Positions 15,757-27,247 of a DNA stretch of 64,000 nucleotides are shown piece after piece (positions within the stretch are counted from its first letter, which is position 1; the number at the start of each line of letters is the position of its first letter). This stretch comes from an uncultured Verrucomicrobiota bacterium (GTDB lineage Bacteria; Verrucomicrobiota; Verrucomicrobiia; Limisphaerales; UBA9464): the NCBI GenBank assembly GCA_903922605.1, contig CAIXUG010000069.1, positions 134,603-198,602 on the forward strand, read 5' to 3'. Made by a program: the position numbers and the translations under genes. The notes below the pieces were generated by a model. The model worked only from the letters and a program-made list of their open reading frames with translations, was not told the origin of the DNA and searched no databases.

Positions 15757-15807
15757 GGCGAGCGACGATTACCCTGCGATAAACACACGCATGACGCGGC
15801 GAAAGTT

Positions 15808-16314
15808 TCAGGTCAACCCGCGACTTCGCCGCCGCTGCCGCCACCACGTTCCGACAACCACCAAACACGCCACCAAGCCAAACCACCGCACCGGGCCCGT
15901 GGGGAACATGACCGCGCCGTTGAACCACATGAAGAAGAAGTACCCACGCACCAACCACGGCCAACCGCGTGCGGCCTCGCGACGGGCGGGTGCAGCCCAC
16001 GCCCAAGCAGCATCCATGAGCCAGAGCGCGACCATCGCGTAGTTGAACCACACACCCCCGCCCCAGTTCAGGCCAAACTTCGCCTCTGTCTGCCGCGCTG
16101 TATCGGCCAACACGGCCGCGTGGCTCCAGCCATGGCGCAGTTGCATCGCCAAGGCAATGTGCGCCGCCAGTGCCAACGCCCCCAAAGTCCAGAACCACCG
16201 CCAGTCGGGCACCGGCTTTCGTTCACGGCTCGTCCCCTCCACCACTTCGGCCGTCGCCCAGGCAGTCAAGGCAAGCCAGACCGTGCCGTGCAACGCCAGT
16301 TCGCCTCCGCTCAT
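15808..16314 (-). CDS. Small polytopic membrane protein coupled to lnt
   Basis: 168 residues with about four hydrophobic helices: near residues 8-24, 40-60 (WFWTLGALALAAHIALAM), 88-108 (WFNYAMVALWLMDAAWAW) and 125-158 (YFFFMWFNGAVMF, VRWFGLVACLVVVGTWW). It is rich in tryptophan. No family is recognised. The start overlaps the stop of lnt by four bases (16311-16314), implying translational coupling. Confidence 0.7.
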   Translation of the reverse strand: MSGGELALHGTVWLALTAWATAEVVEGTSRERKPVPDWRWFWTLGALALAAHIALAMQLRHGWSHAAVLADTARQTEAKFGLNWGGGVWFNYAMVALWLMDAAWAWAAPARREAARGWPWLVRGYFFFMWFNGAVMFPTGPVRWFGLVACLVVVGTWWRQRRRSRGLT

Positions 16315-17972
16315 GACGGCAGTGTCTGCAAGCGGGCCCGCACCAGTGCCAAGACGCTCAGGCCGACACAGAGCCAGCCAAATACATCGCCGTGCGCACG
16401 ATAAAAGGTGAACGGACGAAGGCCATCGGCCGGCAACGGAAGGTTCACCAGCAGGAAGCCCGCATCGTACACGCTTCCCTGCCCCTGACCGAGCACATCG
16501 CGCAGGCGGCCATACTCATCGATCCAGCACGTCAGCCCGTTGTTCGCGCAGCGCACGAGCGGCACACCATTTTCCACGGCCCGGAAGGCGGCATTGGCGC
16601 AGTGCTGCCATTGGGCGCCGCTTTCGCCGAACCAGCCGTCGTTCGTCATTTCCAGCAGCCAGTCGGTGTCTGGCGCGAGGGTGTTGCGGGTATGGTGCGG
16701 AAAAATATCCTCGAAGCAGATGACCGGCGTGAAGCGGTTGGTCCGCGCCCCCGCCACGACCGGAAACAGGCCCGGGCGGTCGCCGGACGAAAACCCGTCG
16801 CCGATGGGCGTCACCCATTTCAGGAACGGCAGCAGGTCCACGAGCGGGACGTATTCACCGAAGATCACCAGGTGCTGTTTGTGGTAGATGCTGGCGGTCC
16901 CTCCGGACGGAGAGGCAAGCACGGCGGAATTGTAGAAGCGCGCCTTGCCATTGGGCCCGGTGTCCTGGTCGTCCGCGCCGAAGATCCACCAGGCCTTGGC
17001 CGAGCGGATGAGATTGGTCATCGAGGCATACTGCTCCTGGTTGAAGCCGGGCAGAAATCCCTCGGGCCACACGAGCACATCCGGCTGGGTCGCGGCCGCC
17101 TGGCGGCTCAGGTCAAAGGCCTTCTGGAAGCGCGCCGGGCTGGCGGCGTCATCCCAGATGAGCTGCTGCGGGATGCTCGGTTGCACCAGCGCCACCCGCA
17201 GGTTTGCCGGGGCTGGCGCCGCCTCCCGCGGCGGCAGCATGCGGTTGAAACCGATGCCTACGAGGATCAGCAGCGTGATGAGCGGCAGCCGCCCCTCGGC
17301 CATCCACGAAAAGCGGCTGGCCGGTCGTAGCACCACCAGCAAAAGCGCGCTCGCCAGCGCGACCGAACACCAGCACACGAGGAACGAAACCCCGTAAACG
17401 CCCGCCACGCTGGCCACCTGGATCACCGGCGCATTCCGCCACTGGGACACTCCAAGAAAGTTCCACGGAAAACCGCTGAACAGGCGCGCCTGCACCATCT
17501 CTAGCGCCACCCAGAGGGCGGCGACGCTCAGCGCGATCACCGAGCGGCGAAACCAGGAGAGAGCGGTGAAGGCTGAAAGCGCTTCACGCCAAGTTTCGAG
17601 TGACGAGTTTCGAGTGGTGAGTAAAGGGACGGAGGCTCGTTCGACGATTCGCATGGCCAGCCACACCCACGCGGCCGGAAACAGTGCGAGGAAAGCTGAC
17701 AGGGCCATCCAACCGGCGATTGCCCCGCTGGGAAACGGGATGTGCAGCAGCCAGCGCAGCGAGATGAGGAAGTGAACAAGTCCTCCTGTGTAGCCCAACC
17801 GGAAAGACGCCTTTCCGGGCAATCCCAGCGCCGAGAAGAGCCACAGCCCCGGCACAAACCAGGCGAAGCCCGCGATTCCCGGTGTGGGATACGCCAGGCC
17901 CAGCAGCAGACCGCCCAGCAGCGCGAGCATGAGCCGCAGGCGGGATTCCTTTAAAAATGCCGTCAGATTCAA
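16311..17972 (-). CDS. lnt: Apolipoprotein N-acyltransferase
   Basis: 553 residues. An N-terminal half of about six transmembrane helices (LLGGLLLGLAYPTPGIAGFAWFVPGLWLF onwards) is followed by a carbon-nitrogen hydrolase domain from about residue 255. The catalytic triad is visible as Glu in LVWPEGFLPG, Lys in IYHKQHLVIFGEYVP and Cys in PVICFED. MTNDGWFGESG and FRAVENGVPLVRCANNG are diagnostic. Lnt adds the third acyl chain to lipoproteins in the inner membrane. A short loop (RASVPLLTTRNSSLETW) is encoded by tandem heptanucleotides at 17597-17624 and looks like an in-frame repeat insertion. Confidence 0.95.
   Translation of the reverse strand: MNLTAFLKESRLRLMLALLGGLLLGLAYPTPGIAGFAWFVPGLWLFSALGLPGKASFRLGYTGGLVHFLISLRWLLHIPFPSGAIAGWMALSAFLALFPAAWVWLAMRIVERASVPLLTTRNSSLETWREALSAFTALSWFRRSVIALSVAALWVALEMVQARLFSGFPWNFLGVSQWRNAPVIQVASVAGVYGVSFLVCWCSVALASALLLVVLRPASRFSWMAEGRLPLITLLILVGIGFNRMLPPREAAPAPANLRVALVQPSIPQQLIWDDAASPARFQKAFDLSRQAAATQPDVLVWPEGFLPGFNQEQYASMTNLIRSAKAWWIFGADDQDTGPNGKARFYNSAVLASPSGGTASIYHKQHLVIFGEYVPLVDLLPFLKWVTPIGDGFSSGDRPGLFPVVAGARTNRFTPVICFEDIFPHHTRNTLAPDTDWLLEMTNDGWFGESGAQWQHCANAAFRAVENGVPLVRCANNGLTCWIDEYGRLRDVLGQGQGSVYDAGFLLVNLPLPADGLRPFTFYRAHGDVFGWLCVGLSVLALVRARLQTLPS
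17597..17624. repeat. Heptanucleotide repeat array inside lnt
   Basis: Four consecutive 7-mers read CGAGTGA, CGAGTTT, CGAGTGG, TGAGTAA on the plus strand. They follow the CGAGTNN rule also seen at 37333-37367 and 42549-42576. The array is inside the lnt frame, antisense to it, and codes part of an inter-helix loop. Confidence 0.65.
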
Positions 17973-18033
17973 CCGCCGCAGAATGGGGACAATGCCGCCT
18001 CAGGACGAGTGACAAAGCATGCCCGCGCAAAAA

Positions 18034-18066
18034 ACGCCGGACAGACGATGACCGCCTGTCCGGCGT
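18034..18066 (-). terminator. Rho-independent terminator of the beta-barrel gene
   Basis: ACGCCGGACAG and CTGTCCGGCGT form a perfect 11-bp stem with an 11-base loop. Read on the minus strand it is followed by a run of T residues. It lies 70 bp after the stop of the minus-strand beta-barrel gene and before lnt, so it separates the two transcription units. Confidence 0.8.
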
Positions 18067-18135
18067 AACCACACACACCCTCGGGAACGGCGGCAGCACC
18101 CGCCGGCCACCGTACCGTTGCTGACACACCGAAAC

Positions 18136-19014
18136 TTAAAACCGCCAGCTCAGGTCCACCGTCACGCGATCACGGAAGATGTCTTCCTGGCCGGTGATGC
18201 CAAACTCATAGGCCAGGCCGAGATCGAGATTGTCCAGCAGGCGCGAGCGGAAGCCGCCACCGAAGGCCGCCTGCGTCTGGCCGGCCGCCTGGCTGCTGCC
18301 GAAGTTGATCAGGTCAAAGCCCTCGGTGTTGATCCCCAGCCCATGGGCCGCGTTCAGCGTGGTGAAGGCGTTCAACGAGACAAAGGGCGTAAACCAGCGG
18401 CAGACCCAGTAGTCCAGCATGCCGCTGTAGTGCAGCGAAGCCGTGTTCTTGCTCATGTCCAACGGGATGTTCCCGCCGACATTCGCGGTGACGTGGAAGT
18501 TGCCGAAGCCCTTCACCGCCGACACAAAGATGTTTCCCACGCCCTTGCCTTTGCCCTGGAAGACCTTTTCGTTGCCGGTCGGCAGGGTGAACGTAAAGCC
18601 GGGCGTGAGCTGGAAGGCGTTCGCGTCGTCCTTGATGAGCGCGTACTTGAGGCCGGCGGCAAGATCCGCCCAGCCGCTGCGGTTGCCAATGCCGGGCGTG
18701 TGCGTGTCGATGTAGCCGTCCTTGGTCGCGATGATCGCCAGACGGTCATTCACGGCGTAGCGGAGCTGGAGCGCATACACGTTCACGAATCCGCCACCCA
18801 CGAAGCCGTCATCCAGACGGTGATACAGGAAGAGCGGGCGGACCTCGTTCTGGATGAACGGGCTTTCGAAGAAGATCGGGTTGGTGACGGGGTTGATGGC
18901 TTGATCCGTCCAGTTGCTGTCTGCAACGAGCGGCAGAGCCAGCGCGGCGGTGGAAGTGGCAGTCAGGAGTTTTTTCAGAGCATCATTTGTTCTCATGGCG
19001 GAGGTGATACTCAC
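18136..19014 (-). CDS. Probable outer-membrane beta-barrel protein
   Basis: 292 residues with a signal-peptide-like start (LKKLLTATSTAALALPLVADS). It ends in DLSWRF, a C-terminal aromatic typical of proteins assembled by the BAM machinery. Alternating hydrophobic strands occur throughout (LQLRYAVNDRLAIIATKDGYID, WADLAAGLKYALIKDDANAFQLTPGFTFTLPTGNE, FGGGFRSRLLDNLDLGLAYEFG), the pattern of transporter-like barrels. Substrate and role are unknown. It has its own strong terminator and is divergent from the VOC gene. Confidence 0.75.
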   Translation of the reverse strand: MSITSAMRTNDALKKLLTATSTAALALPLVADSNWTDQAINPVTNPIFFESPFIQNEVRPLFLYHRLDDGFVGGGFVNVYALQLRYAVNDRLAIIATKDGYIDTHTPGIGNRSGWADLAAGLKYALIKDDANAFQLTPGFTFTLPTGNEKVFQGKGKGVGNIFVSAVKGFGNFHVTANVGGNIPLDMSKNTASLHYSGMLDYWVCRWFTPFVSLNAFTTLNAAHGLGINTEGFDLINFGSSQAAGQTQAAFGGGFRSRLLDNLDLGLAYEFGITGQEDIFRDRVTVDLSWRF

Positions 19015-19152
19015 CAGCTCCGCTTATGCGCGCCCTACGCGGCTTGCCCGATGCTGGCCATCTTTTGCTCAGGGTCCCGAGTATCGGATCCTGGGGCCCA
19101 GCCGGTCATTGGTTGCGAAGCAGGACGGACGCGATAAAATTACCAGCAGACC

Positions 19153-19629
19153 ATGAACAAGAACACGCTTTGCCTGTGGTACAACCATGACGCGGAAGAG
19201 GCCGCGCGCTTTTACGCCAAAACATTTCCCAACAGCACCGTTGGCGCGGTGCATCGGGCGCCGTCCGACTTTCCGAGCGGCAAGGCGAACGATGTCCTGA
19301 CGGTGGAGTTCACAGTGTGCGGCATCCCGTGCATCGGCTTGAACGGAGGGGACATGTTCAAACACAGCGAGGCGTTTTCCTTTCAAATCGCCACCGACAG
19401 CCAAGAGGAGACCGACCGCTATTGGAACGCGATCATCAGCAACGGCGGCTCGGCGAGCCACTGTGGCTGGTGCAAGGACAAATGGGGCCTGTCGTGGCAG
19501 ATCACGCCGCGCGTCCTCACCGAGGCCATGGCCCTAGGCGGAGAGGTGGCAAAGCGCGCCTTCGGGGCGATGATGGAAATGCAGAAGATCGACATCGCCA
19601 AGATCGAGGCGGCCGTGCGGGGATCCTGA
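19153..19629 (+). CDS. VOC-family protein, PhnB/3-dmu-9_3-mt type
   Basis: 158 residues. The glyoxalase/VOC fold of the PhnB-like group is recognisable: LCLWYNHDAEEAARFYAKTFPNS, VLTVEFTVCGIPCIGLNGG, FSFQIATDSQEETDRYWNAI, and the C-terminal CGWCKDKWGLSWQITPRVL. Members of this group are often annotated as 3-demethylubiquinone methyltransferase but mostly lack demonstrated activity. It is cytoplasmic, with no signal peptide. It is probably a single-gene unit followed by the hairpin at 19638-19712. Confidence 0.87.
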   Translation: MNKNTLCLWYNHDAEEAARFYAKTFPNSTVGAVHRAPSDFPSGKANDVLTVEFTVCGIPCIGLNGGDMFKHSEAFSFQIATDSQEETDRYWNAIISNGGSASHCGWCKDKWGLSWQITPRVLTEAMALGGEVAKRAFGAMMEMQKIDIAKIEAAVRGS

Positions 19630-19637
19630 AACAAACC

Positions 19638-19712
19638 AACCGCTGATCTGCGCTGATAAACACTGATACCAGGCGACGATCCGATCAGTTCCCTCAGTGT
19701 CGATCAGTGGTT
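19638..19712. repeat. Long imperfect hairpin repeat after the VOC gene
   Basis: AACCGCTGATC (19638-19648) pairs with GATCAGTGGTT (19702-19712), 10 of 11. Internal copies of CTGAT and ACTGA continue the pairing, so most of the 75 bp can fold on itself. It resembles dispersed, REP-like intergenic repeats and may end transcription from the VOC gene. Confidence 0.5.
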
Positions 19713-19826
19713 CACTTCAATCGGCGGCTTTGGTCACGATCGCAGCCCGGGTGACCGAATCGGCGAACAACGGCGCTGATGAAAAAGCCTGCCCTGACCG
19801 CCCTTGTGCCCTCAATCTTCGCCGTC

Positions 19827-20618
19827 ATGAAATGGGTGAGCACTTCCAGTTTCGTCACCGCTTGCCTCGCCGCCGCGGCGATGCTTTTCACGCTGGCCCG
19901 GGGACAGGCCGCACCCGCAGCACCGAAACCGCCCGATAAGCTCGTGGTGCTCACCTTCGATGATTCGGTGGCCAGCCACGCCACGGTCGTCGCCCCGCTG
20001 CTGAAGAAGTACGGCTTCGGCGCCACGTTCTTCATCACCGAGGGATTCGATTTTGCGACCAACAAGACCCAGTATATGACGTGGGAGCAGATCAAGGGGC
20101 TGCACGACGCGGGCTTCGAGATTGGCAATCACACTCGCCATCACACGGGCGTCACCGGCCAGAACGCGGCGCAGATCGAGGCGGACGTGGCCTACATCGA
20201 GGAGCAGTGCGCGGCGCACCAGATTCCGCGGCCCACCAGCTTCTGCTATCCGGGCTATGCCGGGAGCGAAGCGGCGGTGCAGGTATTGCGAACACGTGGA
20301 TACCGGTTCGCCCGCGCCGGCGGGGAGCGGGCGTTTGACCCGGCAAAGGACGAGCCGCTGATGATGCCGCAGGCTTTCGATTCCAAGCCGGGCGTGACGT
20401 TCGAGCAGTTCGTCGCTGCGGTGGCGCAGGCCCGGGCAGGCAAGATTGCCGTGCTCACCTTCCATGGCGTCCCCGATCGGCAGCACCCCTGGGTCAATAC
20501 CGATCCGACGGTGTTCGAGAAATACCTGGCCCACCTGAAGGAACAGGGCTGCACAGTGATCGCGGTGCGGGAGATGGCCAAATATCTGCCGGCGAGCCGG
20601 CAGGGCAGTTCAAACTAA
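19827..20618 (+). CDS. Secreted polysaccharide deacetylase family protein (CE4-like)
   Basis: 263 residues from the ATG at 19827, which gives a clean signal peptide (SFVTACLAAAAMLFTLARGQA). An upstream in-frame ATG at 19779 is possible. The NodB-type motifs are LVVLTFDDSVASH (motif 1, catalytic Asp pair), the metal-binding NHTRHH (motif 2), SFCYPGYAG (motif 3) and AVLTFHGV near the end. The family removes N- or O-acetyl groups from chitin, peptidoglycan or xylan. The esterase gene follows after 8 bp on the same strand, so they are probably co-transcribed and may deacetylate the same glycans. Confidence 0.88.
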   Translation: MKWVSTSSFVTACLAAAAMLFTLARGQAAPAAPKPPDKLVVLTFDDSVASHATVVAPLLKKYGFGATFFITEGFDFATNKTQYMTWEQIKGLHDAGFEIGNHTRHHTGVTGQNAAQIEADVAYIEEQCAAHQIPRPTSFCYPGYAGSEAAVQVLRTRGYRFARAGGERAFDPAKDEPLMMPQAFDSKPGVTFEQFVAAVAQARAGKIAVLTFHGVPDRQHPWVNTDPTVFEKYLAHLKEQGCTVIAVREMAKYLPASRQGSSN

Positions 20619-20625
20619 CTGAAAG

Positions 20626-21510
20626 ATGCCTATGAAAATGATGCGATGGTGGCTGGGACTAGCAAGCTGTGCCGTGATGGCAATGGCGAAGGGGGCAGAG
20701 CCGTTGCGGATCTCGATCTGGGACAGAGAGGCCCCGCTCGGTGACGGGAAGTCGGAAAAGGTCGAGGTGCCGATCACCGTGCATCTGCCTGAGCCGGGCC
20801 TGGCGACGGGAACCGCCATGGTGATCTGTCCGGGCGGCGGTTACGCCGGAAAGGTCGTGGAAGGCGAAGGTCACGGAATTGCCCGCTGGCTAAACGTCCA
20901 CGGCATTGCCGGGGTGGTGCTCGAATACCGGCTGCCGGAGGGCAACTACCATCGCCCGCTGCTGGATGCGCAGCGGGCCATCCGCGTGGTGCGGTCGCAC
21001 GCCACGGAGTGGCAGCTCGATCCGCGCCGGATCGGGATCGTGGGCTTTTCCGCCGGCGGCCATCTGGCCGCGACGGCGGGAACGCACTTCGACGCCGGCG
21101 ATGCGAAGGCGGCCGACCCCGTCGAGCGGTACAGTTGCCGGCCTGATTTCATGGTGCTCGTTTATCCGGTGATCACTATGGGGGAACTGACGCATGGCGG
21201 CTCGCGGAACAACCTGCTGGGGCCAACCCCCTCGGCCGAACTCGTGGAACTCCTGTCCAACGAAAAGCAGGTTACCTCCCAAACGCCGCCAACCTTCCTC
21301 ACCCACGCCCGGACGGATGCGGTGGTGCCGGTGGCGCACAGCCAGATGTTCTACGCGGCGCTCAAGGCGAAGGGCGTTCCGACGGAGCTGCAGGAGTTTC
21401 CCAAAGGCAACCACGGCTACAACGGATACCAGGGCGAGGAATGGGATGCCTGGCAGAAGCGTTCGCTGGAATGGCTGACCGAACAATCGTTGCTGAAGTC
21501 CCCAAAGTAG
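20626..21510 (+). CDS. Secreted alpha/beta hydrolase, BD-FAE/acetylxylan-esterase-like
   Basis: 294 residues with a signal peptide (WWLGLASCAVMAMAKGAE). The fold shows an oxyanion segment (AMVICPGGGYAGK), the nucleophile elbow GFSAGG (S142), an acid near HARTDAVVPV and the histidine in GNHGYNGYQ. It matches the esterase/lipase group common in Verrucomicrobia xylan loci. It follows the polysaccharide deacetylase gene by only 8 bp, suggesting an operon for removal of sugar acetyl groups. The precise substrate is not evident. Confidence 0.85.
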   Translation: MPMKMMRWWLGLASCAVMAMAKGAEPLRISIWDREAPLGDGKSEKVEVPITVHLPEPGLATGTAMVICPGGGYAGKVVEGEGHGIARWLNVHGIAGVVLEYRLPEGNYHRPLLDAQRAIRVVRSHATEWQLDPRRIGIVGFSAGGHLAATAGTHFDAGDAKAADPVERYSCRPDFMVLVYPVITMGELTHGGSRNNLLGPTPSAELVELLSNEKQVTSQTPPTFLTHARTDAVVPVAHSQMFYAALKAKGVPTELQEFPKGNHGYNGYQGEEWDAWQKRSLEWLTEQSLLKSPK

Positions 21511-21524
21511 GCTCGTCAATCCCG

Positions 21525-22118
21525 CTACTCGGTAGTCGGGTCGGGACGCAGCCACCGGACCATGTGCGGATACGGCGCGTGGCCCGCTTCCTTAGCGCGC
21601 TTTTCGTCCAGGGTCATGCCAACCCATTGCAGCATGGGAACCGCCAGATACCTCCCCTGGGCAAAATTCGAGAGCATCGAATCGGAACCGCCCCGGTAGC
21701 CCTCCGCGTGAAACACCGTCTCGGGCGGCAGGCCGAGATGCAGGCAGGCCGCATACGACCAGCCGATGGCCATCATTTCCTCCGCCGGATCGCTCCCCAT
21801 GTCCGCCGTGGCCCGCTGGCGCTCGGCGGGCAGCTTGACCGCGAGATGCCCTGCCTCATGCAACAGATCACCCGGAAAGCTCAGCTTCTCCGGGTCAATC
21901 CTGAGAACCCCGTCCTGCACCCATATCCCGGGCAACGACGTATCTTCGAGGATGGAACGTGATTGGACCTCCAGCCCCAACTCGCGCAAGAAAGAGATGA
22001 TCTTCGCGGTCACGCCCGATTCAATTTCGCGGAGTCCTTCCACGGCGACGGTTGTGTCGCTTCCGCCTCCGGTGGTCAACCTTTCAAGGTCAAAACGGGC
22101 TGTCTTCGGTTGCGTCAT
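21525..22118 (-). CDS. HEAGH-motif putative zinc metalloprotein
   Basis: 197 residues with no signal peptide. It has DLLHEAGHLAV (H87, E88, H91), the HExxH zinc-protease signature, preceded by IDPEKLSFPG. The region EEMMAIGWSYAACLHLGLPPETVFHAEGYRGG follows and may carry a third ligand. The family is unknown to me, and the small size resembles hypothetical proteins with an M48- or M78-like core. It is divergent from the ECF sigma gene and convergent with the esterase gene. Confidence 0.65.
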   Translation of the reverse strand: MTQPKTARFDLERLTTGGGSDTTVAVEGLREIESGVTAKIISFLRELGLEVQSRSILEDTSLPGIWVQDGVLRIDPEKLSFPGDLLHEAGHLAVKLPAERQRATADMGSDPAEEMMAIGWSYAACLHLGLPPETVFHAEGYRGGSDSMLSNFAQGRYLAVPMLQWVGMTLDEKRAKEAGHAPYPHMVRWLRPDPTTE

Positions 22119-22243
22119 GGGGCGTGCGTCTTAATTGGGGCCGTTTGGCCGGGTTTGGCACCCCGGAAAGAACGACAGGCATTGTCCGTTTTTTCCGTGT
22201 CCAAAAAGCCCAACTCGGCGGAAGTAGGGGCGTACACTCTTTG

Positions 22244-22801
22244 ATGTCTTCGGACTCTCAATCCCGTTCCGAAAGCCAGTCCGCTGCGCAACAACGGTTT
22301 TTATCGCTGTTCCTGCGCAGCGAGCGGGAGGTTTTTCGGTACGTGGCCGCCTTGGTGCCGAATGTCGCTGATGCCGAAGACATTGTGCAGCAGACGGCGC
22401 TGGCGCTCTGGGAGAAGTTCGACGCGTACGATCCGGCGCAGCCGTTCACGCCCTGGGCGTGCCGGTTTGCTCTCAACAAGACCCGCCAATGGATCGAACG
22501 GCACCAGCGCTGGCGGGCCCTGATCGACGGCGGCTTGGCGGAGGAACTGGCCCACCGGCGCGAGGAGCTGCGTCCGGAGCTGGAAGCCCGGCTGAGACGT
22601 CTCGAGGGCTGCCTGGGGCGGCTGCCGGAGGAACAGCGGTCACTGGTGGAGGGCTACTACTACCGCCGCCAGGAAATCAGCCAGCTCGCGAACGAGTCCG
22701 GCCGCACCGTCGCTTCGGCCTACAAGGCGTTGCAGCGGATTCGCCAAACGCTGCAGTTCTGTGTCGAGGACGGTCCGGAGCCCGAAGGGCGCGTGTCATG
22801 A
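22244..22801 (+). CDS. ECF-type RNA polymerase sigma factor (PVC subfamily)
   Basis: 185 residues from the ATG at 22244. Region 2 is FLSLFLRSEREVFRYVAALVPNVADAEDIVQQTALALWEKFDAYDP; region 4 is LPEEQRSLVEGYYYRRQEISQLANESGRTVASAYKALQRIRQTL. It belongs to the sigma-70 group that in Planctomycetes and Verrucomicrobia is paired with FecR-LamG proteins. Its stop overlaps the start of such a gene (ATGA). It therefore probably responds to an extracellular, likely polysaccharide, signal and may drive the downstream enzyme genes. Confidence 0.93.
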   Translation: MSSDSQSRSESQSAAQQRFLSLFLRSEREVFRYVAALVPNVADAEDIVQQTALALWEKFDAYDPAQPFTPWACRFALNKTRQWIERHQRWRALIDGGLAEELAHRREELRPELEARLRRLEGCLGRLPEEQRSLVEGYYYRRQEISQLANESGRTVASAYKALQRIRQTLQFCVEDGPEPEGRVS

Positions 22802-24453
22802 GCCTGACTTTTCCTTCCCTCGGATTTGACGAGACGGTGGCGGCCGTCTGTCACGGCACCGCTTCGGACGGACAACTGGAGGCGCTGCACGGATTGCTAC
22901 GTCAAAATCCGGCGGCCCGCGATGAATACATCCTGCGGGTGGAACTGCATGCCCGGCTGGCCTCGGAACCCGAACTGTTTGCCCCGGGAACCGGCGATGT
23001 CCCGATGCCGACCACAGGGGAAACCCGGTGTGAGTTTCCCACACAGTTTCAGACCGCCCCTGCCGCCGGTCCGAGGCGGACGTGGCGACGAAACCAGGTG
23101 CTGGCCCTGGCCGCGTCTCTGGCCCTGCTCCTGACCGCAGGATGGTGGCTGCGGTACGGCTCTGACAATCGCCGGGGAGCAACCAGCCACGCGGTCGCCA
23201 TGTTGAACCGTGAGGTCAACGCCCGCTGGAACTCTGCCGACCCCGTTCCTCGCCTCGGTGCCCCGTTGGAACCTGGCCGCCTGCGCTTGGAGTCGGGCCT
23301 CGCCCAGATCGTCTTCTACAACGGCGCCCGCGTGGTGATCGAGGGCCCCACGGAACTCCGACTCGTGTCCTCGACCGAAGCGGCGTGTGCCGGCGGAAAG
23401 CTGACCGCCGAAGTGCCGCCCCAGGCCCGAGGATTTCGGATCGTGTCCCCGCGCTTCGACGTGACCGATCTGGGCACCTCCTTCGGCCTGGACATGGTGA
23501 ACGGACGAAATGAACTGCATGTGTTTGAAGGCAAAGTGGAGTTTCGCAGCGGTGGTAGCAGCACCAACCAGAGCCTGCTGAAGGGCCATGGTGCCGTGAT
23601 GGACGGCGGCAGCGCGCCACGACTCGTGGCTGCCGATCCCACGGGCTTCGCATCGCTGTTCGAGCTGCAGGCCCGGTCGGTGGCCGCCGACGCCTTGCGC
23701 TATGACCGCTGGCGGGAGGCGAGCCTGAAACTCCGGCGCGACCCTTCCCTGTGGGTGTATTTTGATTTCGAACACGGCACGCCGTCCGACTGGCGCCTGC
23801 CCAACCTCGGAGCCCGCAGCGCGACCGTACCGGACGCCACCATCGTGGGTTGCCAATGGCAGGAGGGACGCTGGACCGCCAAGCCCGCGCTGGAGTTCCG
23901 CGGCGTGAGCGATCGCGTCCGCCTCAGTGTGCCCGGCACCTGTGAATCGGTGACGCTCGCCGCCTGGGTCCGGGTGCAGGGGCTGGACCGGCAAATCAAC
24001 TCGCTTTTCATGTCCGACGGCTTTGAAGCCGGAACGGTCCACTGGGTGATCCGCGCGGACGGCGTCCTGGGGCTGACCGTGATCGGGGCCCGAGGAGAGC
24101 ATCAGATCCTGACGAGCCCTCCGGTGCTGCCGGTGGATCAATTCGGTGTCTGGACACACCTCGCCGTCGTGCTCAATGGGCCAGCGAAGCAGGTGGTTCA
24201 CTATGTGAACGGTCAGCCGGTCAGCCGGCACGCGGTCCGCATCGGTCCGCCTTACCGGATGGGCACCGCCGAGCTGGGAAACTGGAACGCCATCGGCTTT
24301 CCGGGCAATGACCCGTTCCTGATTCGCAACTTCAGCGGGGTCATGGACGAGTTCTGCCTGTTCGGTCGCGCACTGGGCGACACCGAAATCCGGGCCCTGT
24401 ACGCCGATGGCAAGCCCCAGGCCGAAACCATGGCTGCAGCGGCCAGGCACTGA
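22798..24453 (+). CDS. FecR/LamG-domain membrane protein (anti-sigma-like sensor)
   Basis: 551 residues. A cytoplasmic N-terminus (about 1-98) is followed by one transmembrane helix (VLALAASLALLLTAGWWL, about 101-118). A FecR domain follows (LRLESGLAQIVFYNGARVVIEGPTELRL, then FRIVSPRFDVTDLGTSFGLD, about 155-270). The C-terminal LamG/concanavalin-like jelly roll (about 320-540, SVTLAAWVRVQGLDRQINSLFMSDG, FGVWTHLAVVLNG) probably binds a glycan. The topology suggests transmission of a periplasmic signal to the ECF sigma factor encoded upstream, with which it overlaps by four bases. The sensing role is inferred from family and context. Confidence 0.9.
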   Translation: MSLTFPSLGFDETVAAVCHGTASDGQLEALHGLLRQNPAARDEYILRVELHARLASEPELFAPGTGDVPMPTTGETRCEFPTQFQTAPAAGPRRTWRRNQVLALAASLALLLTAGWWLRYGSDNRRGATSHAVAMLNREVNARWNSADPVPRLGAPLEPGRLRLESGLAQIVFYNGARVVIEGPTELRLVSSTEAACAGGKLTAEVPPQARGFRIVSPRFDVTDLGTSFGLDMVNGRNELHVFEGKVEFRSGGSSTNQSLLKGHGAVMDGGSAPRLVAADPTGFASLFELQARSVAADALRYDRWREASLKLRRDPSLWVYFDFEHGTPSDWRLPNLGARSATVPDATIVGCQWQEGRWTAKPALEFRGVSDRVRLSVPGTCESVTLAAWVRVQGLDRQINSLFMSDGFEAGTVHWVIRADGVLGLTVIGARGEHQILTSPPVLPVDQFGVWTHLAVVLNGPAKQVVHYVNGQPVSRHAVRIGPPYRMGTAELGNWNAIGFPGNDPFLIRNFSGVMDEFCLFGRALGDTEIRALYADGKPQAETMAAAARH

Positions 24454-24497
24454 AGGATGACCACCCACTTTTGAACGCATCAACCACCACCACTCCC

Positions 24498-27244
<2,747 letters not shown>

Positions 27245-27247
27245 TTC

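Noticed and set aside
14602-16404. 600-residue plus-strand frame opposite the phosphatase and lnt region
   Set aside because: Antisense artefact of high GC; the minus-strand genes have Tat signal, membrane helices and conserved motifs.
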